A stretch of DNA of 50,620 bases, taken from NCBI GenBank assembly GCA_003427395.1, contig BFEA01000076.1:867999-918618 (forward strand), read 5' to 3'. Below, piece after piece: positions 21,113 to 34,349 of this stretch. Both the position numbers and the translations under genes were made by a program. The notes under the pieces were generated by a model. That model had not been told where the DNA came from. It ran no database searches and worked only from the letters and a program-made list of their open reading frames with translations. Every line of letters begins with the position of its first letter. The stretch's first letter is position 1. Source of the stretch: Chara braunii. Its lineage: Eukaryota; Streptophyta; Charophyceae; Charales; Characeae.

Positions 21113-21804
21113 GGCAGGCCCTGGGCCAGATATGCAACATGGGCCGAACACAGGCTGCGGGCAGTTGGGCACGGGTAACCACCACAGGCCCTGGGCCTGA
21201 TTTGTTCGGGCTGGGCCTCAGCCTCACGGGCCCTACCGGAAGCTTCTGGACTGAGGCCCAGTGAAGGCAGGCAGCACGCAGCAGGCAAGTCACTTCCATT
21301 TAGGAAAGTGCCTGCCCCAGCACTCGACATTCGGGCACTGGCTGCATGCTGCGCTAGACGCTGACCAGCGCTCACGCGCTCACGGGTGAGCTGGATGAGC
21401 AGGCAGCCATAGCCGAGCTGCGTTGCTGTATGCTGGATGGGGCGTATGGTGGTCCTTGGGTGCAAGTGGCATCTGTGAGTGGGGGATCGAGGTTGTGAGT
21501 GATACGAGAGACATACCTGGTGCTTGAGGCGAACGGCATTGACCGAGATCTGCTCATACTCCGGGGAGCTGTTGATGTCACCAGCTGCCATTTGTAGTCT
21601 GGGCGCAGAGCGCCAGATTGGATGTCGACATTGGTTCTTTGTTGATGATGATGAGACTATTTGAACATTGTCACTTATGAGCTTTTGCTGTACCGGTGGG
21701 ACTCGTGTTGCAATTCTGCTTTTGGTTCGAGGTCACGACTATCTGGTCTCATGTGTATGATGCTGCTTGGTTTCTCAAGTTCGCTATCGCTCATTTTCCT
21801 TGCA
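20915..21804 (+). repeat. E3 3' LTR
   Basis: TGCGAGGC...CCTTGCA, collinear with the 5' LTR (13421-14330). The copies differ by scattered substitutions and a few indels, so the insertion is not recent. GTAA follows at 21805-21808. Confidence 0.93.
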
Positions 21805-23560
21805 GTAAGAAAGGGACAGTGCAAAGTGATGCGCGTTGGTGCAGACATCAAGCAGACACGACATGCACACTTTTCGTTGTTTTCGTTTATTTTGAAAGTG
21901 TTCAAAATCGAATCAAAGGTTGACTATTTAGGTAGCCAACGAGTGCGGAGGGTAGCACCTCCCATGTCAGTCGCGAAACATCTTCCCTGTGGCAAGGGCG
22001 TTTCATGCTCTTTCCCGTCACCTGTATTGAAGCGGTATTGTAAGGTGTTGCTGCCCATAAGGTAGCGCTGGGGTATCACAACTTGAAGTGCAGGGGGAAG
22101 GGTGTGCCTGACCTTTTTCTGCAGGGAAAGGTGAACGGTAACATCAAGCGCTGAGGGCATGGAGACCTTGCGTGGTTTAATAATAGCCTCTCAGTTGGGT
22201 CATGCACCAAGGACGCTGGCTTCAAACAGCAGTTGTATGGGATGCGGATGATTCTTCCTTTTTTTTTCCTTTTTTTTTCNTTTTTTTTTTTTTTTTTTTT
22301 TTTGGGAAGGCTGATGATACAATGGCCTGTACATCACAGGGAATGGGGGATGGGTGCTTCCAGAAATGTTGGCCATTCACGGCTGGCAGCACAAGGATCC
22401 CAGGTAGGAAGGAGGTGGGATTCTGTGTCGAAGGAAATAACATGAAAAAGACAACGAAATATTTATGTCCTTTATATTGGATATAAAGCAAGCCAGTACC
22501 AACCCACAGAGCTCCGTACTGGCTCAGTACTGGCTCTGTGGCTCCGGCTAAAAAAAACAAAAAAAACAGAGCGTCGTAGTTATATCTTGAAATTAGGGTT
22601 TAGTTAAAAAATGTGAGGTGAAAGAAAAATATATGGCTGTCCCCTGATGAGGAAAACGCAGCTTAAAAAAAAAAAACAAAAAAAACTGGGATGCGCAGTA
22701 ACAACACACAACACACAAAAAAAGAAAAAAGAAAAAGAAACAAGTTCAAACAACAGGTTACTGACAGCCATGCGAATTCAAATAAGTGAACTTGTCCAAG
22801 ATGCAGGCACGGGTACATAGATGATGCGATAATTTCCATCTGGAAATCAGATGGTCCTACCCAAGCTCAGAGTGGCACACCCTTTTTTTTTTTTTTTTTT
22901 TTTTTTTTAATACAATCAGCACCTACCTAGCACACTTCCAAAGAAACATCCTAAGCATTATGTGACATATTATATCCAACGAAAAACGAATACAACCCAG
23001 AAAAAATAATTTAGTATTGTGTGGTCCGATGGAGCACCGATCAGATATTAAACTGATCGAAAAAAAAAGAAAGAAGAGAAAGACGACCAAGCCATTGCCG
23101 TTGGCAATGATAAAAGCTGCACACTTGCCGTGCGCTCATGATATGTCACAGCCACACAATCATAAACATCCTTGAAAAGTCCAACAGAAAAGAAGAAAGA
23201 TGGCCACGCCATTTGCGGCCGACAATAAAACCTGCAGACTTGAGCCACACACATATGATTATACTATGATACCTTGGCACAATACATCAACATATTTCCT
23301 TGTACTTATCCCGAAAGCATGTTCGATGACAATTATGGTCAACTCTACTCTCATTCACAGACAATACCAGCACTCTGTGACAAGCCTTATCTTCTCCATG
23401 TCAGCCACTGGTTAAACAACCCGCTGCACCTCCCTCCACAGCAACAGCAGTGCTTACCATTCATCCATGACGCTGTGCAATCAGTTACAACTAAGACCTC
23501 TGAATCTCTCCTGCACGTATCTACCCCAAGTACTGCCATGGCCAACCCGACTGACCAATG
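21805..23560. other. Non-coding spacer with homopolymers
   Basis: No supported gene. T-runs at 22259-22303 (with an N at 22280) and 22883-22908; A-rich runs at 22549-22567 and 22663-22687. A stem-loop (CCACAGAGC/GCTCTGTGG arms near 22502-22544) precedes the first A-run. Two loosely similar units of about 110 bp lie at 23060-23260. Confidence 0.6.
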
Positions 23561-23839
23561 ACCATTTTGACAACTGCACTCTGTGCAATCCAGTCCCCCA
23601 GGGGACCTTGCCCCCGTGGGCCCAACTGTGATTCACTATGCGCGTGGGTACTGGTCGATTCCCGACAACCAGCACCACCTTATGTGATGTCAGCACACAT
23701 GCTTGCCTGTGTGCAGCACCAGCACCACCTCCATGCTCTCGTCTTGCACTCCTGCCAGCACCTTCCGGCTTCCAATCTCCAGAATTTTCCCAACCATCCA
23801 CAGCACTTTGCTACCTCTGTGCGCTTTGTGACAGATCCT

Positions 23840-24275
23840 TCCCAACAACCGGAACCGTGCTATGCGTGCCCCCTTTCCACCCTCAGCACACGTCATTCCA
23901 TAGCGGACAAGCCTGCCACAATGCACACGTACCATGTTTTGGACAACCCCTCCTAGACCCTACAACTGTTTGACACATAGACCTGTTCCCAACAACCAGC
24001 ACCGTGCTATGTTGCCTGCTCCCTTTTCCACCCCCAGCAGACGCCCCGCCCTAGAGGACAAGCCTGCCACAATGCACACATGCCATGTATGGCCAACCCC
24101 TCTTAGACCCTACAACCGTTTGGCACATAAACCTGTGCCTGAGCCCCCTGCCCCCTTTCCACCCTCAGCACATGTCCACTTCCTAGAGGACAAGCCTGCC
24201 GCAATGCACACATGCCATGTATGGACAACCCCTCCTAAACCCTACGACTGTTTGACACATGAACCTGTGCCTAAA
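23840..24275. repeat. Minisatellite, three units of about 130-150 bp
   Basis: The phrase GACAAGCCTGCC recurs at 23906, 24057 and 24189, each within a longer homologous unit containing CCCTTTCCACCCTCAGCA and TAGACCCTACAAC-like blocks. Unit spacing is 151 and 132 bp. Confidence 0.85.
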
Positions 24276-25588
<1,313 letters not shown>

Positions 25589-25603
25589 CTACTCTACAGG
25601 CTG

Positions 25604-27028
25604 CTAGGAGCTAGACATATCATCAAGACACTGTTCCAGCATCCTTGCAACACAGCTCGAGATGTTATTCCTATCCTCACTAGAGTTTGAATGGCCAATA
25701 TTTGATGATGATACATGGATGGACAAGTCACTTTCCAATAAGATCAACTTGCATGGGTTATTTGTGCGGCGCACTTTGCTTTGGCTGACACCGTGTGAAA
25801 ATTCGATTTCAAACATCACGGGTGGGAGGCACCCACGCTTTCTGACCGATGAATGCGGTAAGGATCTCAGAGCGAACAACCTCGGTGACATCAGAAGTTT
25901 CAGGTTCCTACACGCCGCACGGTATCCAGATGGTGACGTTACATCATCAGTGGCAAGGAAAACCGATCCGAACCAATCAACACGCTGATGTCCACTCTGC
26001 CACATTGACCATGACCGGCAAGATGATGAGGACGGCGCGTCATTGTTACCTTCCAGCCAGTTTGGTGAAGTAGATGGTGCTGCCAGATGCTCCACCCCAA
26101 TACGCAGTGAGAATGAGATTAGGATTGCCTCCGATTTGACAACCCTCCTCGCGTACTCCATGGATGACAACACTACCATGCGGTAGAACTCCCATGTCGC
26201 AGGGCCTCTGAAGCGCAGCCGCCACCGCTCAAGCATCGGTCTCTGGGTGTCTGCAGGTGCATCTGCCATCCCACCCTTACCCAGCACCCTCAAGAACATG
26301 GGTTCATTCTGGGCCCCAAGCATCGAAGGAACCATAGGTAATACTGAACCCTGAGATTCTTTCCCTTCCCCATCTATCACCAACTCCAGAGTGATCTCTC
26401 TCACATCCCTTGCCATAGTCAGGACGTTCCTGACCTGGTCGAGCGAAGGATTGGACAAGGCGACTTCCTGCACCTCCTGGAGCACTTCAATCACCAGTCG
26501 CCTGAACCTTCTGGAAAGCGCAGAGCAACGGACAAGAGTGGGCATGTCTGGCACTCGCTGCAAGATGGAGACGATGACATCATCGGAGAGCCCTGCAAAG
26601 CTTGGTGTATTGCTGAGACCATCCTCATCATCACCCTCCTCATCATGATCATCACTTGTCACCTGTCCTTTCGGATGCACCCTGCTGCTGCACACACACC
26701 CTGCGTCAGGACACCCTTCGCTCTCGACCTTCGGAACACCACACTTGCCGAGTCCTCGGCGGAAAATCCTCCGCCGCAACCCTGACTTTCCTTGGGCCTC
26801 TAGGGCATTTCTGCAAGGCGTACCCTTAAGAATATCCCCGTCCTCGCCGATGCCTTTGTTTTCCCAACCATGGTGTGAATGCGAACGATGCCACTCACAT
26901 TCCTTGCCTTTCAGTTTGTCTGCTGTCGCATTATCGTAGACTTCGCTATGCGTCATACGCCGTTCCAATTGCGACGCAGGCCGCAGGTTAAACAGTGCAA
27001 TCAAGCGCTTCACAAAACCATTCGCCAT
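25604..27028 (-). CDS. F-box domain protein
   Basis: An intact 474-codon single-exon frame with no internal stop, the only long host-like ORF in the window. An acidic stretch ([12 protein letters not shown], residues about 126-137) is followed by an F-box at about residues 143-182: [18 protein letters not shown], then [16 protein letters not shown]-box proteins bind SKP1 and recruit substrates to SCF ubiquitin ligases. The C-terminal 290 residues would be the substrate-binding part. They show no clear leucine-rich, Kelch or FBD repeats, though regularly spaced hydrophobic stretches occur. The start at 27028 is the first Met of the frame. The 5' neighbour is an atp1-like mitochondrial fragment; the 3' neighbour is a microsatellite. 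Transcription is not shown; an upstream exon is possible. Confidence 0.8.
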   Translation of the reverse strand: MANGFVKRLIALFNLRPASQLERRMTHSEVYDNATADKLKGKECEWHRSHSHHGWENKGIGEDGDILKGTPCRNALEAQGKSGLRRRIFRRGLGKCGVPKVESEGCPDAGCVCSSRVHPKGQVTSDDHDEEGDDEDGLSNTPSFAGLSDDVIVSILQRVPDMPTLVRCSALSRRFRRLVIEVLQEVQEVALSNPSLDQVRNVLTMARDVREITLELVIDGEGKESQGSVLPMVPSMLGAQNEPMFLRVLGKGGMADAPADTQRPMLERWRLRFRGPATWEFYRMVVLSSMEYARRVVKSEAILISFSLRIGVEHLAAPSTSPNWLEGNNDAPSSSSCRSWSMWQSGHQRVDWFGSVFLATDDVTSPSGYRAACRNLKLLMSPRLFALRSLPHSSVRKRGCLPPVMFEIEFSHGVSQSKVRRTNNPCKLILLESDLSIHVSSSNIGHSNSSEDRNNISSCVARMLEQCLDDMSSS

Positions 27029-27074
27029 CTTCGTCTCCTATAGTCCGCTTGCACTTTTCCACATCGCCCGTGCA

Positions 27075-27240
27075 CGAGAAACAGCTGTCAAAATGTCAGA
27101 CCAAGCTGGTGCAGGTAGTCTGACTGCTTTATCTGTTTTAGAAACACAAGCTGGAGATGTATCTGCTTATATTCCTACCAATGCCATTTCCATTATGGAC
27201 GGACAAATCCTTTTGGAAACAGAACTGTTTTATCGTGGAC
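27075..27240 (+). pseudogene. atp1: Mitochondrial atp1-like fragment (probable NUMT)
   Basis: About 50 codons read [28 protein letters not shown] and ETELFYRG, the nucleotide-binding-domain sequence of ATP synthase F1 alpha. [11 protein letters not shown] and ETELFYRG match mitochondrial atp1 rather than the plastid atpA version (which has GEGSMTAL and a different LF.AG end). Substitutions such as P to S and T to M point to decay. The match stops abruptly after the FYRG motif at about 27240, and the longer open frame (to 27509) is unrelated. Codon usage is AT-rich compared with the flanks. The gene itself encodes the catalytic-ring alpha subunit in mitochondria; here it is a dead insert. Confidence 0.75.
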
Positions 27241-29037
27241 CTGAAGCCGTGACTGAAAGATATCCACGCAGTGACGGGCTGGGCTGGCTGCTTCCTAAGC
27301 GCAATACGCTTTCCTACTGCTGCACATCTGGAAGCACTGCGAATCACCCTGCCGCATGCGAGGCACAAAACCCTTCAGAGACCGCAGTGACATGGTGGTG
27401 CAGCATATTAACCAGAAAGACGGATAAAAGTGTTCCTGCCATGGTTAACACCCTGCATATGTTCACACAGTTGTCGCTCTTCTTCCTCTTCCTCTCAAAT
27501 TCTTGGTAACCAAAGTCGGAAGAATAGATAGCTACATGTGGACAGTCCATTCAGACGCGCACACATGAAAAAAGGGCAAGCAAGATTCCCTTTCTGCCCT
27601 GCTGCTCTTCTGCACATCCAAAGCGAAGAGGACAAAAAACGACAAGGAGGTGATCAAACACGAACTGGAAGCTTGCGTGCTGTAAACCACCAGTCTCTTC
27701 CCCAGCTATTTTGTTCCCATGCGGTGGTTAACCTGCCGCAGCAGCAGGGGTGTGGCCTCCTGGACCACAATATGGCTGCTGGCGTCAGGCAAACGGTCAG
27801 TGCCAGTATTTTATTTTATTTTTTTCGGGCGTGGAGCAGTAATCTGGAGGGACAAGGAGACTGGGGGTGCAGCAACTTTTCCGCTACCTTCAATTCAATC
27901 TAATGGAGGGAAGATGGCTCTGAAATTCTTGCACAACGTCAGATCACTACCGTTTTCACCCCAATAAATCGCCCGGCCATCATGGCCATATTTGGTGCAT
28001 TTTTCAGTCCAGATACAGCTATAATGACCGGGCGTTCTATTCGGGTGAAGAAGGTAATCAACATGGCAATTTCACTGGACCTGCATAACACCCAAATGGT
28101 GAAGCCCAAATTTCTGGCAATTTCTGGCGACCTGCCACTACCAAACCTATAGGAAATCCCACCCACAATCATCAGTACAGCCTACCCCAAACATTCATCA
28201 AAACAAAAGAGAACCATCCCTAACTCCAAAATTTGTCTCTCAAACGTTTGAACTTGGGAGTTAAGTCAATACTAGTTTTGACATGTTGCAAGCACAGCCA
28301 GCTACGCAATGATCTCTGAGGGCATACTCACGCTACCACAAATTTTCACAAATTTTACCAGTGCCAATTTGTGATTATACGTCATGTCCTGGTCACACCC
28401 CACACCCCTATTCGCCACAAAACAGAAATGCCACTGTAGCGACCAGATCTCCAAACGTGAAAATTTTAAAATACAATCCTTGCGGTCACACAGGGCAACA
28501 CACAAAAAAAGCCATTTCCCTTTGTATTTTTTTCCCCCCCTTTCCAGAGTCCTCATGCACGTATTTTTGCAAAATCGAACAACCCTGCACACCCTTTGTC
28601 GCATACCATAACGGTACAGACCAGAACAAGAACCGACCTCTCTCACATAGTACAAGATAGCACAGCGGAAGGCTTAAATACCCATGATCCGAACAATCCA
28701 TGTTGCAATGCAGACCAGACATACATCATCATCATTCCATGGTGTGAACGGGCCTGGCGCTCACACAGGAAGAATGCGCCAGTCCCCAACCGTACACGGA
28801 CGAAGAGGAGGGGGGTTAGACGAAGAAGAGGGGAAGATGGGAATGTCGTCAACACCAAGTCTTCGGTACAGGTACCAAATAATCCCTCGTCAAATGTCTG
28901 AATCCCAATATCGAGTCTGGATCCAAATGTCGTCAAGTCCCAAAGTCACCAATCTCTCCCTCTCGTAGTCTGCAGATACTGAGAAGTCAGGTAGCGAGAG
29001 GGTGAGGAAGAGATGGTGGACTTAGAAGAGGAAGAAG

Positions 29038-29074
<37 letters not shown>

Positions 29075-29898
29075 CCGGTACTAACCTGTGAAGGTGGCGC
29101 CTTGTTGCAGGTACATCAAAGACGAAGCTGGAGCTATGNCGCTACAGGTAAGTCTCCCTGGCCTCCGCCAACCATCTCTCTCTCTCTCCAACGCTACTCT
29201 AGTTCCTACTAGCGCCCAGCGCTGAAGACTACTGCTAATGCTACTACTACTCCTGCAGCGCTCCTCCAGAGTGCTGTTGCTGAATCCCGAAGACTACCTC
29301 CTGCCTCCTGCACGTGAAGTGCCTGGGAAGTCCCTATGAACTACCTTGTCCTGCCTGCAGCCTGCAGGGCGGGCCAGTCTTATATAGTGCTGGCCCGTCC
29401 AGGAGGCTGCTCTTGCCAATGCCAAAATGTGCCAGACCCTGGCATTGAAGTTCAAACGAGGGTTGTCTTGAAAACAGGCCCAAAATGGCCTGTGCTAAAA
29501 CCCTGGTCTAGTGCCTAAGTTTCAGGGCCGGTCGATCTTATGAGGGCCTGAAAATGGCCCTCCGTTTCAGGCTGAAAAACTCAGGGCCTGGAGGGCCCTT
29601 TTTAGGCTGAAACGACACAGGGCCTGTAGGCCCTTGCTTTCAGGCTTTTAGGCTGAGAACGCTGGTCGGGCCCTGCAGGCCCGTGTGGCTGCGCAGTATG
29701 CCACACCCTTCCACACCACGAATTTTTGTTTTCGTTTCCAGAAAGCAACTGCAGAAATAGAAATACGATTTTGCTAGAGGTCCCCGCAAACCCATGTCTG
29801 TCCAGGCCCCTGACATATATGTGCCCTTTTGGATGATAACGCAAAATACGGGCCCCTTGTGACCCAAAAAATCACGTATTAATTTGCAATTTTGTGTG
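27241..29898. other. Unassigned spacer between F-box region and E4
   Basis: No supported coding sequence. (CT)n at 29043-29071, an N at 29139, and a GGGCC-rich block at 29520-29700 that resembles the opening part of the E3 LTR in style. The last bases before 29899 are a TG-rich run that forms the target duplication of E4. Confidence 0.5.
29043..29071. repeat. (CT)n microsatellite
   Basis: Uninterrupted CT dinucleotide repeat of 29 bases. Confidence 0.97.
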
Positions 29899-30985
29899 TG
29901 TTACGATCCTGGCCAATTTCGGAGTATACAAACATCAGAAAGTACAATGCCGTCAAATTGCAAAAAGAAATGAATGAACTTGAGAGGAGAGAGAGGGAAA
30001 CAAGAAGAAGAAGAAGTAAGAAAGAAGAAGAAGACGATGTACTCCAGCATAGACCAATGACAAGGCTCTTCTTCCTCACCAACCAATTTCCTCCTCCTTA
30101 TCTCCTACCCTCTTATTCAAACAAGAAATAACAATAATAATGTTGAATGCCTGAACAAGAGTCAATGTCCAAATCCCACTTCTACTGCAGGCACAACATG
30201 AGGTCCATCATAGCCATGGCCACCCTTCCTCTTCCTCTACATACAGGCCGAGGCTATGGCAGAGTACTAAGGGCTCTCCCTCCTGTCCAAAGGACAACCC
30301 AAAGCAGCTATGACGCTGCACTTCTGTACCCAGGTCAACTCCCTGCAGCTATGCCGCTGCCTACTCAACCGCCATGCCTGACTCTGTCCCGAGCTTCCTT
30401 GATGGGGCACTACCCCCACTGGGGCCTTCCAGATGCAGCGCCTAACAAGGTGATGAAGATGGTGTCTACCATAGACAGGTAAGTACCCCGCCACTCTCCT
30501 CCTTGGTCCCCTTCTCCCTCCTCCTCCTACCTGTAGAGCTCCACCATAGCCAAGGTGGAAGCTCCCGGCTTCTTCCGCCACTCCAGCCAGCGCTCCAGCA
30601 GCGTGTTGCCAAACTTGCACACTGAAAAATGAGGCCGAGCTCTCGCCTCGGCCTCCAGGTATAGCGGCCTGCTTGCCTCTTGGGCGGTGACTTCCAGGCC
30701 GCTCGGCCTCCCAAGCAACCGGTACCTCCTCCCTTTCGGAGGGAAACATCATTGCAGACTCTGATATTGCCCGTACAGGCTCTAGACTCAGACTGNATGG
30801 ACTGGTACCGGCCTAGACCTAGCCTACCNCTACTGGGCCTCTAAAAATGCCAACTTTGTCTTCTTCTGCTTGGCCTCGAGTAGCCGGCACATCTACTGCT
30901 GCTGGGTGCGGTACCGACCTACCCGCTACTTGAGTGTTTTTCCGCTGCTCCAGGTGCCGCGGGCCCCTGCCTCCGCTACTTGAGT
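29899..30985 (-). repeat. E4 3' LTR, distal part
   Basis: Collinear with 44905 to about 46012 of the 5' LTR. It ends on the minus strand with GATCGTAACA at 29899. Contains a polypurine-rich GAAGAAGAAG block near 30003-30030 and two N characters (about 30796, 30829). The break at 30985 is the PLE insertion point. Confidence 0.92.
30975..30985. repeat. Target-site duplication of the PLE insertion, left copy
   Basis: GCTACTTGAGT, repeated at 38324-38334 on the other side of the PLE tandem. Confidence 0.85.
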
Positions 30986-31254
30986 CAGAGAAGACAATGG
31001 AACTCAAAATGAAGAAGATGACATGAGTTTTATTATCATGGCGAAATCAACTTCTTCGCAACAACACCCTGATCTCACACCGTCAGGGTTCTCAACCCTT
31101 CTACTCATCCGCCACTCACATTGAGGTAAAGTGCTTCACTACAACACTTCTTTTTATACCCTTCATTACCCTACTTTTACTCTCTCCTTGAAGAAAATTT
31201 AAATAATAATAATAATACTAATAATACCCGACCTCAAAATCCTGAAAACAAAAG

Positions 31255-31944
31255 TCAGGCTAGGTTCGTATCTTTCTGAGTTGACACGTCGCTGCGTAGA
31301 AGACCCTCAAATACTATAAGGGCCTGGATTGTCCCCTTCCCAATACCTGTGCCCAGGTTCATACGTATCGACCGCTTCTCAAGTGGTCCCTTGCAGGCCA
31401 GGAAGGTCAACCGATCCGTGAAACGTTGCCAGCGCCCATGAGAACTGTCCAATCACAAGTACCTGCCACCCGTCGCGGCGTTTTTTCTCGTAACTTAGTA
31501 CAAAACGAATCTAGTGGATCTTGACCTCGAAACCTGCACACATCGTGCCATATCCACCCTTCTGTAAAAGTCACATCATCCAAGCGGGGCTTCCCGCAGT
31601 TTGTCCTTTGTGCTGACTGCCCATGGGCTGAAATCATGTCGTATCCAACCTCGCTAACAAGTACACTATTGCCTCAGGTGCATAAATCGTGCTACATCCA
31701 ACATTCCTTGCCAGAAGGTAGATTTGATCCTGCGCTGCATCCATTGGAGCCCAGCAATTACCACCTTTCCCGGATAATTACTTTTCCCGAGTTCCTCGCA
31801 CAGCGTGAGGACGTTACAACACGTAAGCCTGTTCGTATTCGAGTTTTGCGAAATGCGTAGAATCGTATTCGCAATAATTGCAAATTTGCCCGTGCGGGGC
31901 CCATACGAGAAAAAATCCTTGTACGTTCGGAACTGAAGTGGCAT
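31255..31944 (-). pseudogene. PLE-A RT thumb and C-terminal region
   Basis: Pieces in different frames. 31944-31666 includes TLCEELGKSNYPGKVVIAG, a helical basic segment in the thumb position. 31637-31407 includes EGWIWHDVCRFRGQDPLDSF, and 31452-31255 holds LEKRSIRMNLGTGIGKGTIQ. The same blocks occur in copy B (37521-36829), so they are genuine element sequence. No endonuclease motif is present here, which fits a permuted PLE. Frame interruptions make it non-functional. Confidence 0.7.
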
Positions 31945-32136
31945 ACTACCCTAGACTGTCTCGACATTTTGGAACTTATGGGACATCAACAGCGTCCTCG
32001 TTCCGCACGCCACCATCCTTGTTTCCAGAAAGTCCAATACGTCGTTTCCCGGGCTTGTTCGTTCGAGTACCAATCCTTCGGGATAACAGTGCGTTACTTT
32101 GTCGAGAAGACTCTCAACTTTAGCTAGCTCATGCTT

Positions 32137-32856
32137 TCAGAATAATGCAATTATCAACAGATCGTCGATGTAACGCTTTCCCATAATTATTCTCTTATCT
32201 GCACACAGGGACCTCAAAACCTGGTTCTCAACTAACATACACATCACACAGGCTAACGGAGGGCTAGCCCTCCCACCCATGGGGAGTCCTTTCTTCTGAC
32301 GAAGCGTTGTATCGGACACTAAGAAGTAGGTGTTCTTGAGCTGAAATTTCGTTAGCCCAACCAGAGACATTAATTTAACCGATTTCCATCCCATTACACC
32401 ATGTGATTTCCCAAAACGTGTTTTTTTTCCCCTTGGATTAACACGGATCCATTTTATTGATTTTGCGCAAAACCAGTCAACAATCCAAGCAACAGCCCTC
32501 ACAATCTCATCATGGGGAAGATGGGTGAACATTTCCTTGATATCGTACGTACGGGCGACGATACCGAGTTTCCCACTCTCCACCTCTGGCATTTTGTTAA
32601 TCATAGCAATCTCATTCTTCAAAGCATTGATGGATCTTAAGTTAAAATGTGGTTCTTTTAGCCTCCGTATCAGTTCGTTCAAAGCAGTGGAAAGACAGCC
32701 TGAGGTTGCCCTGAATGGACTCAGATAGGATGGTACAATGGGCCGTTTTTTGCACTTGTCTTTCTCTTTGGAGAGGAAATATGCGTGCTGCAGGTCACCT
32801 TTGCCATCCCATTTTCCAAGTTCGTGAAAACCCGAATTTTCGTATTCCTCCTTCAT
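32137..32856 (-). pseudogene. PLE-A reverse transcriptase palm
   Basis: 240 codons. KKRPIVPSYLSPFRATSG leads the fingers. VARTYDIKEMFTHLPHDEI carries the motif A Asp, and KKGLPMGGRASPPLACVMC is motif B. GKRYIDDLLIIAL holds the catalytic YxDD. PLE RTs are related to telomerase and use this GxPMGG...SP pattern. The ATG overlaps the TGA of the upstream frame (ATGA at 32853-32856), probably a frameshift in an ancestral single ORF. The frame ends at an in-frame TGA after IIALF, and downstream sequence still reads as RT (KHELAKVESLLDK). Copy B has a TGA at the same place. Confidence 0.95.
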
Positions 32857-33524
32857 GACAGAGTTTCGTAGTTTTCATTCCCAAGGAACATTTTCTTTAG
32901 ACCGGCTTCATACAATATGGGACACTCCAGCCAGGTCTCACTTGTGTTTCGATCCAATGGAGATCTAACAAGGCCATCAAGCGCTTGTTGTACCCCTTTT
33001 ACGTACTCACTCAATACGCAACCTTCTTGCATTTTTTCCCCAAGTCGTGGGACCCGTAGGTAATCAATGCGCATCTGCGAACTTACCAAACCCATTGTTC
33101 GCAAGCTTTCAAGGGCATCATTACAGGCGACATCGAGCGTGCCGCGATTTGCCACAGAACCCGGAAATGGGACGTTCTTCGCATTGAATAAAAATGGATG
33201 TACACCAGCCACTTCACTGAGTTTTACCGCAACGTGCCCATTAACTTTGGGCAGGTCAAAGTCAGCACAAACACAGTCAAATATGGACTGGCGTGCATAC
33301 AACTTATGGTTATGCAACAAATCCCCGACAAAGTTGGTTTTTTGCCAGACTGTCTTGGTTCTTTTCGCATACAGATCACCCAATGATTGTGGTCGGACGT
33401 TATCCGAAACCCATCTCTTTACTTCACTTTCGACCTTCCTTTTATCAATTGTCGTACAAAATGGTATTTTAACGATCACATTCACGCGAGGATTAATTCC
33501 AAATTTCTTCTTGAAAACATCCAT
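32853..33524 (-). pseudogene. PLE-A RT N-terminal domain
   Basis: 223 codons: NVIVKIPFCTT, then DNVRPQSLGDLYAKRTKTVW, VGDLLHNHKLYARQS and FDLPKVNGHVAVKLSE. It ends with EYVKGVQQALDGLVRSPLDRN. The same motifs recur in the diverged PLE-D (49963-49641 and beyond), which confirms conservation. This region would precede the fingers and may contact template RNA. It ends in the TGA that overlaps the RT start. Confidence 0.85.
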
Positions 33525-33561
33525 GAGGACACCACGAATAATCTGCCTGCCACGATGCTGG

Positions 33562-33771
33562 TTAACCGTTTTTAGTACTTTTTACAACGTTATTTAATTC
33601 AATAAGTTCGGACAGATCACGTTTATGCAGATCCCGCCGTTTCCAAGGCGATCTGAGAAGTGCTATGAGTTCGTGTTTTAGCAGGTCCGTCTTCGTCTTT
33701 GTACGAATTATGTCAATAATCCGCATAGCACCACCCATCTCAATGGCTTCCTTCGCGTCTTTTAACAACAT
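33562..33771 (-). pseudogene. PLE-A linker between GIY-YIG and RT N-terminal domain
   Basis: A 69-codon basic, helical piece (ELIALLRSPWKRRDLHKRDLSE) between the endonuclease and RT N-terminal domain. The intervening 34130-33860 continues in the GIY-YIG frame, with basic KRACRARGRKKSY and EKGIIITNEKGEM segments. No catalytic motif. Confidence 0.6.
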
Positions 33772-34130
33772 TGTCCCTCCCCGATCTCAACCTTCGAATA
33801 CCCAAAGACTAACACAACCAGACGCCATGCCCTCAACCATCTCTCGCCTTTCTCATTTGTGATTATTATTCCTTTTTCAACTTTGCGCTTTTTAATAAGC
33901 TTAAGAATTTTGAGCAGATCAGGATCCTATTTAATGTTAACAGCAAAACAGTCGAAAAACAGAGGTTCAATAACATTTGTGAGAGGCGTATGGCTACGAG
34001 TGTATGACTTTTTCCTGCCACGGGCCCTGCATGCTCTCTTCCCATGCTTGGTGCCTCGTGTGTTCAACCCAGGGTTACAGTCACTGATCACAGTTTGTTC
34101 CACGGCATCAATTATCGGCCCATTACCGAA

Positions 34131-34349
34131 CTAGATCGATATCGGTACATAATGCTCAACTCCAGCCTTACGCAACCATCCATTGACTTTCTGCTTACTA
34201 GTACCCTTAATGGCCCTGCAGTGTTCAGTCCATCTTTCTCGCAGTGACCGGGTGGTCTTTCCTACATACACAACTTTATGACATAATGACATGAGGACAT
34301 GAACACACTCACGTCCATCTAGCATCTTTTCCCATTCACTACTAGTCAA
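34131..34349 (-). pseudogene. PLE-A GIY-YIG endonuclease domain, N-terminal to RT
   Basis: 72 codons. KVVYVGKTTRSLRERWTEH fits the YIG half plus the catalytic Arg and the following His of the GIY-YIG fold (x-Y-V/I-G-K-T...L..R...H). VHVLMSLC is in the position of the GIY strand. In canonical PLEs this domain is C-terminal; here it is upstream of RT, as in the permuted Chlamys/Naiad PLEs. It would nick target DNA. Stops on both sides and a tandem duplication upstream show decay. Confidence 0.85.

Larger units (their letters stand above)
13421..21804 (+). mobile_element. Ty3/gypsy chromovirus E3 with two LTRs and internal inversion
   Basis: Two direct repeats with matching TG...CA ends (13421-14330 and 20915-21804) flank gag-pol remnants and are themselves flanked by GTAA (13417-13420 and 21805-21808). 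A purine tract precedes the 3' copy. Between gag and integrase, zinc knuckle, protease, RT and RNase H appear on the minus strand, followed by a plus-strand RT/RNase H segment. Part of pol is therefore present twice in opposite orientation. Many stops: a dead element. Confidence 0.92.

Noticed and set aside
27093-27509. Whole 138-codon frame as an ATP synthase gene, or as plastid atpA
   Set aside because: Only the first ~50 codons match F1 alpha and the match ends abruptly. The residues fit mitochondrial atp1 better than plastid atpA.
30986-31255. Hammerhead ribozyme in the PLE terminal repeat
   Set aside because: PLE terminal repeats often carry hammerheads. A GGATGAG phrase is present on the minus strand near 31100, but no properly placed CTGATGA core and GAAA partner could be found by eye. 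A covariance search (hammerhead types I-III) would settle it.
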